16,989 nt of DNA from Patescibacteria group bacterium UBA2135 (lineage in GTDB: Bacteria; Patescibacteriota; Minisyncoccia; Phycocordibacterales; UBA2135), in assembly GCA_002327685.1 (NCBI GenBank), contig DCXN01000027.1, positions 9,686 to 26,674 on the forward strand, given 5' to 3'. This document shows positions 12,733 to 16,989 of the stretch, piece after piece; position 1 is the stretch's first letter; every line of letters starts with the position of its first letter. The translations under genes were made by a program, and so were the position numbers. The notes under the pieces are model-generated. The model did not search any database. It saw only the letters and a program-made list of their open reading frames with translations, and was not told the DNA's origin.

Positions 12733-12761
12733 GAAAAAGCCCTGACTAGTGTCAAGGGCTT
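12733..12761 (-). terminator. Terminator of the 12783-13022 gene
   Basis: On the minus strand AAGCCC pairs with GGGCTT around TGAC/GTCA, with one bulged T and loop ACTA, followed by a T-run of five. Confidence 0.88.
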
Positions 12762-12782
12762 CTTAGACCGCCTCTTAAGGAC

Positions 12783-13022
12783 TTAGCGAGGTACATTCTT
12801 TCCTGAGTCGACAAGGTAAAGAATCATTGGAAGAGTGACCCACCAAAGAATAAGGGTAAAGACGGCAGTGAACCACCATATTGGCGTAAACCAAAGGGTT
12901 GGCATTCCGGATATGTCCACGAAAGGCATAAGTAGAAAAAACGGAAACAATAAGGGGTTGATGTAAATTGCCCTATGCCAAAACCAGTACTCTATGTTTA
13001 TAAAAGCTTGCAGGTACTTCAT
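12783..13022 (-). CDS. Aromatic-rich two-helix membrane protein
   Basis: Not recognised. The 79 aa are unusually rich in Trp, Phe and Tyr (for example IEYWFWHR near the start and WFTPIWWFTAVF in the middle). There are two hydrophobic helices (about 20-37 and 46-72) and a short polar end. The start is the ATG at 13020-13022 behind AGGAGG at seven bases; an upstream ATG at 13064 would add 14 basic residues but has no such site. The promoter at 13081-13109 and the terminator at 12733-12761 make it monocistronic. Confidence 0.68.
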   Translation of the reverse strand: MKYLQAFINIEYWFWHRAIYINPLLFPFFLLMPFVDISGMPTLWFTPIWWFTAVFTLILWWVTLPMILYLVDSGKNVPR

Positions 13023-13080
13023 CGTTTTCCTCCTGACGCACTTGCGACGACTGATGCCATGCAACTACTGAACTACCTAA

Positions 13081-13109
13081 ACTATATCATACGAGTATTT
13101 TAATGTTAA
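13081..13109 (-). promoter_or_regulatory. Promoter of the 12783-13022 gene
   Basis: On the minus strand TTAACA, 17 bp, TATAGT with an extended -10 TGA. One of the best promoters in the window. Confidence 0.72.
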
Positions 13110-13167
13110 TAATGCGTAATTGGTTTGTAGTTAAAAGCTCTATTTCCTATATATCCTTGCAAGGTTT

Positions 13168-13245
13168 TATAAGCGACGTAGAGCGAGAGCAACGAGAAAG
13201 TGGAGCAAAGCGGAATTTTCTCATTGCCGAGCCGAGGAGCTTATA
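13168..13245. repeat. Structured GAGCGA-rich intergenic element
   Basis: Outer arms TATAAGC (13168-13174) and GCTTATA (13239-13245). An inner stem GAGAAA/TTTCTC (13194-13199 with 13217-13222) encloses a loop with GGAGCAAAGCGG. The 5' half is rich in GAGCGAGAGCAACG. It resembles the stem-loops after lepB and tRNA-Ser. A 62-codon frame running over it is not considered a gene. Confidence 0.5.
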
Positions 13246-13275
13246 TGAGACGAAGTGCTCTTATATGAATTATGG

Positions 13276-13650
13276 CTATTTTAAGACATAATAAACGCCT
13301 CTGCCAGAAGTCCCGATTTGTTCAATCTTTTCTTCTTTTTCTAGCTCATTCAAGTATTTAACTGCTGTTTGACTAGATACATCAAGCAGTTTCTCAACAT
13401 CCGAGCAAGTTATGCCTGTTTTGTGGTCAATTACATCACAAGATTTTAACTCTTTTTGATGAACAGCTTCGATGTTCATCATCTCCAAAATCTTTTCTTT
13501 GCGATTTTCTGTCCGCTCGCTTAATGCTTCATGCGCCTCCGCGCGTATATCGTCTAACTCATCCGCCGACTTTGGTGAAAAAGTTTTTGCGGTTTTCCTG
13601 CCGATAGCGAAACTAACGAGGGCGACGATGATTAAGATTAGGTAGTTCAT
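13276..13650 (-). CDS. Membrane-anchored winged-helix protein
   Basis: The 124 aa have one N-terminal hydrophobic helix (about 2-17), a charged linker with helical Glu/Arg/Lys content (about 25-65), and a C-terminal winged helix (about 73-124). In the latter DVEKLLDVSSQTAVKYLNEL reads as the helix-turn-helix, and KIEQIGTSGRGVYYVLK as the wing. Proteins of this build, with a helix-turn-helix tethered to the membrane, are common in Parcubacteria-type genomes by my recollection; their targets are not known. The ATG at 13648-13650 has only a weak ribosome-binding site. It heads the minus-strand side of the small membrane-protein run, so regulation of those genes is possible but unproven. Confidence 0.8.
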   Translation of the reverse strand: MNYLILIIVALVSFAIGRKTAKTFSPKSADELDDIRAEAHEALSERTENRKEKILEMMNIEAVHQKELKSCDVIDHKTGITCSDVEKLLDVSSQTAVKYLNELEKEEKIEQIGTSGRGVYYVLK

Positions 13651-13709
13651 GGTCTTATCTTAACATTTCTATATACGTTTACCCCAACTCAACTTACCAT
13701 GCGCGTACA

Positions 13710-13735
13710 AACCTCGTCCGCAAACGGACGGGGTT
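13710..13735 (-). terminator. Hairpin after the 13740-14675 gene
   Basis: An 11-bp GC-rich stem (AACCTCGTCCG, 13710-13720, with 13725-13735) and loop CAAA, five bases past the stop codon on the minus strand. The following T-run is short (TTTGT), so termination is likely but may be partial. Confidence 0.6.
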
Positions 13736-13739
13736 CTAC

Positions 13740-14675
13740 CTAAGCCTTTATTTTCTTGTGTGATGCTAGGCGAGACAAAGTTGAAGAATATTTTATCAAC
13801 TTTTTGAGCAAGAAAGGTAGTACAGTTTCAATAAGCCAAAACGATACTATAACGTACAAGACTACGAGGAAATTATTACTGAAGAAATATTCAATTTGAT
13901 CCGTTTGAATACTGAAGTATTTGATCAAAAACCAAATGCACAAATGGAGTGCAGAATAAAATACGATTGGCCACCGAGGTACTTTGTTGCCGAAAAAATC
14001 AATCTTCTTAGCCTCCTCTTCTTTTTCCTTTGTCTTGGCAGATCCTGTATCCTCACTTACTCGACCTTTCATTCTTGAGCTAATTATTTGTCCATTTAAG
14101 TTCTCCTCCTGAAGCAAAAATTCATAAGCGTATTTATCTCCAGAAATAAAAAATAGTAGATAATGGAAGATATTTGAGATTAATGTAAACAGCCATGGAA
14201 GCCAAATTCTCCAAACCCTAAGTTTGGCTCTTAAAAACAAACCACGGAATGGTCGTGTTGTTTTTATGTGCTTTCCATAAACCTCTAGCAATAATTCATT
14301 TGCTGTGATTTCCTTGTTTCCTTTGTGAAGTTTTTCAGTATTGACGTCGTAGAAAAATTCATCACGAAACTCCAAATCTATTGGCTCAAGAAAATTATGC
14401 TCCGAGCGCATCCGTATTCCCTCTGGCAACTCCTCTCCATATGTTGCTGTAATATAAAATGCTTTTCTTGTTAAACTTGGCTCATTATATGTTTTGTTGG
14501 GAATGTAAATTCCAATTCCCGAAACATTTTTTGTATCTTGTGGATTTAGTTTTTTCTTACAACCAAAACCAATTTGAGCGTCAATATAAGGAGTAACGGA
14601 ATAGAAGCCATATTTCTTGAAGTCAAATTTATTTCTTAACCTCTTGTTCTGTTCACTTTCAATGTGTTGTGTCAT
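13740..14675 (-). CDS. Hypothetical membrane protein, 311 aa
   Basis: Not recognised. The N-terminal half (1-150) is soluble-looking with beta-type segments (VSGIGIYIPN, KAFYITATYG, LEFRDEFFYDV). Hydrophobic helices follow at about 157-178, 235-253 and 268-290. A Glu/Lys-rich cytosolic segment (about 207-225) lies between the first and second. The tail is basic. The ATG at 14673-14675 has no strong ribosome-binding site. DNA here is visibly more AT-rich than the housekeeping block, and the gene lies next to a recombinase remnant, which suggests acquisition. Confidence 0.7.
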   Translation of the reverse strand: MTQHIESEQNKRLRNKFDFKKYGFYSVTPYIDAQIGFGCKKKLNPQDTKNVSGIGIYIPNKTYNEPSLTRKAFYITATYGEELPEGIRMRSEHNFLEPIDLEFRDEFFYDVNTEKLHKGNKEITANELLLEVYGKHIKTTRPFRGLFLRAKLRVWRIWLPWLFTLISNIFHYLLFFISGDKYAYEFLLQEENLNGQIISSRMKGRVSEDTGSAKTKEKEEEAKKIDFFGNKVPRWPIVFYSALHLCIWFLIKYFSIQTDQIEYFFSNNFLVVLYVIVSFWLIETVLPFLLKKLIKYSSTLSRLASHKKIKA

Positions 14676-14775
14676 GTCACTTTAATTCAAAAACCTCTCA
14701 TCCTTCCATTGAATGGACGTAAGAGTATTTTGCTTTATCAATAAAAATATGGTGACTGCTCCTATTTTACCAGTA

Positions 14776-15474
14776 TTATAAGGGGATAATTATTTGATGA
14801 CTTCGTCCAGCTCTTATTGGATCAAGTTCAAAATCAAGGTGGTCCTTGATTTGATAGATAAGACCGGAGTGGGTGTGCGTCCTGAGCCTAATTCGGGAAT
14901 ATGGCACCTCAAAATACTCAGATAATTTTTTCTTTATAAAAGGGGTTATTCTCTCGTTGTTTTTCACACTAGGTTTTATTTTATAATAGGAGTTTTTGTG
15001 TCCGTAATTAACAGATATTATTTCATCTTCTTCGTCGTATGTGTCGTTAGACAACTTGATTTCAATTAAACTATCTACATAAAGGAAATAATTTAAAAGC
15101 ACTTTCGAGGTGAGTCCAGAATGCCAAAAATTTGGGAAGTCAACGTTTTGAGGAATTGGAAATTGGGGAGGATAAAAATCAGTATGATCACTCTGTCTTG
15201 GGTGGGCAACGTCGCCATAGTTTCTAATTTCTTTCAATTTTTTAACGCCCGTTATATCCTCTTCTTCAAGATTGAGATCAATGGATGCCCGCTGTAGTTT
15301 TTTATTAAATGTTTTTCCATCAAACACGTTGATGATAATTTCAATACATTTAAAAAGATTGATGGTTAACATTTGGGGCGGAACACTTCTATAAAAATCT
15401 TGCTCTGCTTGAAGCATATATTTGAAAGCTTTGTTAAAAACCTCGTCATTATTTTTAAGAAGCCTGGAAAGCAT
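14776..15474 (-). CDS. Hypothetical protein with HEPN-like N-terminal domain
   Basis: The 232 aa (from ATG 15472-15474; a TTG four codons upstream is the alternative) have a helical N-terminal region with an LFKCIEIIINVF helix (about 40-51) and, at the end of a later helix, EIRNYGDVAHP with Arg84 and His91. An Arg, six residues, His arrangement after a helical bundle is the HEPN signature (R-x4-6-H), and the RN..AHP wording is like DUF4145-type members. The C-terminal half (about 145-232) is a separate alpha/beta region with RIRLRTHTHSGLIYQI, not recognised. HEPN proteins are often RNases in toxin, abortive-infection or CRISPR systems. No antitoxin or nucleotidyltransferase partner is adjacent. 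The assignment is by motif only. Confidence 0.6.
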   Translation of the reverse strand: MLSRLLKNNDEVFNKAFKYMLQAEQDFYRSVPPQMLTINLFKCIEIIINVFDGKTFNKKLQRASIDLNLEEEDITGVKKLKEIRNYGDVAHPRQSDHTDFYPPQFPIPQNVDFPNFWHSGLTSKVLLNYFLYVDSLIEIKLSNDTYDEEDEIISVNYGHKNSYYKIKPSVKNNERITPFIKKKLSEYFEVPYSRIRLRTHTHSGLIYQIKDHLDFELDPIRAGRSHQIIIPL

Positions 15475-15527
15475 TTTTAAATCCAATTCTTTAAAATTTG
15501 TAACTCCAGGGTAACAGATTTTTGACC

Positions 15528-16457
15528 ATGCACCCCCACTTATTCGTGGGTTATCTCGGATTTATCAAATATAAAGAAGAATGGTTTGAAGGAAGCTTTG
15601 CGCCAATTATTTCCCCAAAATTGTTTGAAGCCGTGCAAAAAGTTTTGAAAGACAAAGAACGTCCTCGCAAAGTAAAGTCGGGTCACAATTTTCCTTTCAC
15701 GGGGCTTTTTCGCTGTGGAGAGTGCGGGAGTATGATCACCGCACAATGGGCAACAGGAAAGTGCGGAGGTAGGTACAGATATTACAGGTGCACGAAAAAG
15801 AAAGGAAAATGTACGCAAGGATATTTGCGAGAGGACATTCTTGTCTTTCAGTTAAAGGAACGGCTTCAATCAATTTCACTTTGCGATGAGACAACTGATT
15901 ATCTGCTCAAGACTATTGAGGGTCTTTCGCAGAAAGAAACGAACTCATCGCAAAGTAGTGTTCAAAATCTTGCAGATAAAATCAAAGCAAGCGAGGTGCG
16001 CTTAGAAAAGTTAGTTGAATCCTATCTTGATGGTGATGTGCCGAAAGAATTGTACATCAAGAAGAAGGATGAAATTATGCGCACCACACTTGCTTTGCGA
16101 CAAGAAAAGAAAGATTTTGACCACAAGGGAAATAATTGGGTCGAACCCCTGCGTGAGTGGGTTTTAGATACTAAACTAGCCAATTTTTTATTCTCGTCCG
16201 ACGATTTTCCTAAGATTAAGGAACTCGTCAAAAAAGTTGGAACGAACCCCTTGGTTCGTGACAAATCCGCGCGCTTCGGCGCGCCTGTCCTTTCTGAATT
16301 CGTCTTTGCTTACAACACGAAAACCGATTTTGCGCACCCACTTTTGCCTGTGGCAAAAGTCAAAAATTTTCACGATTTGAATGATGTTTCTTTTGGTGAC
16401 CCCACGGGGAATCGAACCCCGATTTTAAGCTTGAAAAGCTTACGTCCTGACCGTTAG
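15528..16457 (+). pseudogene. Truncated large serine recombinase
   Basis: Only the C-terminal part of a large serine recombinase remains. It has the end of the Recombinase domain (VGYLGFIKYKEEWFEGSF, then APIIS), a zinc ribbon with C-x2-C (RCGECG) and two later Cys (YYRCTKKKGKC), and a long coiled coil (about 125-205). The catalytic serine domain and the first part of the Recombinase domain, some 200-250 residues in intact members, are missing. Homology starts within a few codons of a junction beside the divergent 14776-15474 gene. The reading frame does not stop on its own: it crosses a GCGCGC-TTCG-GCGCGC hairpin (16269-16284) and ends at a stop inside the antisense tRNA-Glu. The last 20 or so residues are therefore tRNA complement, and the functional end may have been lost too. 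No start signal is visible. Confidence 0.8.
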
Positions 16458-16468
16458 ACGATGGGGCC
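16394..16468 (-). tRNA. trnE: tRNA-Glu (UUC)
   Basis: A complete cloverleaf on the minus strand: acceptor GGCCCCA with TGGGGTC, D arm GTCT/GGAC, anticodon stem TAAGC/GCTTA with loop TTTTCAA (anticodon TTC), T arm CGGGG-TTCGATT-CCCCG, discriminator A. The CCA end is encoded (16394-16396). The recombinase frame overlaps it on the other strand. Confidence 0.96.
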
Positions 16469-16474
16469 TTTCTC

Positions 16475-16502
16475 TGAATCATGAATTAAGAATTATGAAT
16501 CA
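16475..16502. repeat. Heptamer array before tRNA-Glu
   Basis: Four units in phase on the plus strand: TGAATCA, TGAATTA, AGAATTA, TGAATCA. They begin seven bases from the tRNA-Glu 5' end on its upstream side. Same 7-bp period as the arrays before pth, rpsU, ftsA and ftsZ, with a different unit. Confidence 0.75.
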
Positions 16503-16530
16503 GGAAAATGCCCAAAAATCATAACATATT

Positions 16531-16558
16531 TTGTGCAAAACACAAAAAATGATAAGCT
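16531..16558 (+). promoter_or_regulatory. Promoter of tRNA-Ser
   Basis: TTGTGC (16531-16536), 16-bp spacer, TAAGCT (16553-16558) with an extended -10 TGA. It lies ten bases before the tRNA. Confidence 0.5.
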
Positions 16559-16567
16559 ACGGAACAG

Positions 16568-16651
16568 GGAGGGTTGGCTGAGTGGTTTAAGGCGCCGCAC
16601 TCGAAATGCGGTGGGGGTAACCCCGCAGAGGTTCGAATCCTCTACCCTCCG
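16568..16651 (+). tRNA. trnS: tRNA-Ser (CGA)
   Basis: Acceptor GGAGGGT with ACCCTCC, anticodon stem CCGCA/TGCGG with loop CTCGAAA (anticodon CGA), a long variable arm (GGGG/CCCC) typical of class II tRNA, T arm AGAGG-TTCGAAT-CCTCT, discriminator G. CCA is not encoded and must be added by the CCA-adding enzyme. Confidence 0.95.
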
Positions 16652-16731
16652 TAACGACAATTTAAAATACGTGCGTTTAGCGTGTATTTTCAATTGGCGT
16701 CTATAGCGCGAGTAGGGATTCGAAAGGCGGA

Positions 16732-16767
16732 GGCGGAGAAAAGTTTTTCAAAACTTTTCAGACCGCC
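16732..16767 (+). repeat. Stem-loop inside the tRNA-Ser repeat interval
   Basis: GAAAAGTTTT (16738-16747) pairs with AAAACTTTTC (16750-16759), extended by GGCGG (16732-16736) with CCGCC (16763-16767). At least 13 base pairs can form with a small loop. Too far from the tRNA to be its first terminator; role unknown. Confidence 0.65.
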
Positions 16768-16788
16768 GAGCCAGGGTCGTGAGCCGTA

Positions 16789-16821
16789 GAAAATTAAGGA
16801 GTGATAGCGACTGTAATTTTC
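16789..16821 (+). repeat. Stem-loop with purine-rich loop after tRNA-Ser
   Basis: GAAAATTA (16789-16796) pairs with TAATTTTC (16814-16821) around the 17-base loop AGGAGTGATAGCGACTG. The stem type and the GGAGYGA..AGCGAC loop match the element after lepB (4040-4088). Confidence 0.7.
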
Positions 16822-16893
16822 ACGGACTCCTGACCGAATCCTCTACCCTCCGTTTGTAAAAAACATTCTGATATATTATCCTCTGTAAATAGA

Positions 16894-16970
16894 GGGCGAT
16901 TAGCTCAGCTGGCTAGAGCGTTGCATTGACATTGCAGAGGTCACAGGTTCAAGTCCTGTATCGCCCACCA
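16894..16970 (+). tRNA. trnV: tRNA-Val (GAC)
   Basis: Acceptor GGGCGAT with ATCGCCC, D arm of the GCTC/GAGC type, anticodon stem TTGCA/TGCAG with loop TTGACAT (anticodon GAC), T arm ACAGG-TTCAAGT-CCTGT, discriminator A and encoded CCA. An extended -10 TGA-TATATT (16869-16877) lies upstream. Confidence 0.95.
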
Positions 16971-16989
16971 GAATAGAACTCGTCCGCCT

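Larger units (their letters stand above)
16634..16853. repeat. Direct repeat of the tRNA-Ser 3' end
   Basis: The 19 bases 16634-16652 (CGAATCCTCTACCCTCCGT, the T-loop to discriminator part plus one) recur exactly at 16835-16853. This is the pattern of attachment sites left by tRNA-targeting integration. The 182 bases between hold only hairpins and no gene. Confidence 0.75.

Noticed and set aside
13103..13291. 62-codon frame before the winged-helix gene
   Set aside because: It covers a structured purine-rich repeat element and has no ribosome-binding site.
15520..15555. Hairpin at the recombinase breakpoint as an IS200/IS605 end
   Set aside because: Only a short CCCAC/GTGGG pairing is present, with no transposase and no matching second end in the window.
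16493..16693. Minus-strand frame over tRNA-Ser
   Set aside because: It is the translated complement of the tRNA gene and its flanks.

Overview
The window looks like a chromosomal piece of a Candidate Phyla Radiation bacterium (Patescibacteria, probably Parcubacteria-like). The basis is the gene set (short bS21, FtsA and FtsZ with trimmed termini, PspC-like and membrane-anchored winged-helix mini-proteins), the AT-rich intergenic DNA, the many tiny membrane proteins and the weak use of Shine-Dalgarno sites. Stops are TAA, TAG and TGA, so UGA is not reassigned here. The phylum call is inference from protein style, not from a marker search.

Layout. (1) 37-630: pth on the minus strand. (2) 705-3425: four tandem paralogues of an unrecognised polytopic membrane protein of 165-191 aa. 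Each has its own promoter, a small leader hairpin and a near-identical intrinsic terminator. (3) 3436-9240: a housekeeping block of lepB, hisS, rpsU-ybeY, ftsA and ftsZ, covering protein export, translation, ribosome maturation and cell division. (4) 9278-13742: small hypothetical genes. They include a 27-codon ORF behind the best Shine-Dalgarno in the window, a 276-aa orphan, and a minus-strand run of tiny membrane proteins (a duplicated two-helix pair, a PspC domain, a one-helix and a two-helix protein) ending in a membrane-anchored winged-helix protein. (5) 13740-16457: an AT-rich accessory stretch with a hypothetical membrane protein, a helical protein with a HEPN-like R-x6-H motif, and a decapitated large serine recombinase. 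The recombinase frame runs into a tRNA-Glu on the other strand. (6) 16394-16970: tRNA-Glu, tRNA-Ser and tRNA-Val, with a 19-bp duplication of the tRNA-Ser 3' end about 200 bp downstream.

Two patterns cut across the genes. First, arrays of heptamers (strict 7-bp period, unit sequence different at each locus) sit directly before the start codons of pth, rpsU, ftsA and ftsZ and before the 5' end of tRNA-Glu. At rpsU, ftsA and ftsZ they form two opposed arms able to fold into a long hairpin, and all four protein genes lack a Shine-Dalgarno. Second, stem-loops with an A-rich/T-rich stem and a purine-rich loop of the GGAGYGA..AGCGAC type occur after lepB, near 13.2 kb and after tRNA-Ser.

No CRISPR array, rRNA gene or intact insertion sequence was seen. 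The most original candidates are the four-gene membrane array and the heptamer leaders.
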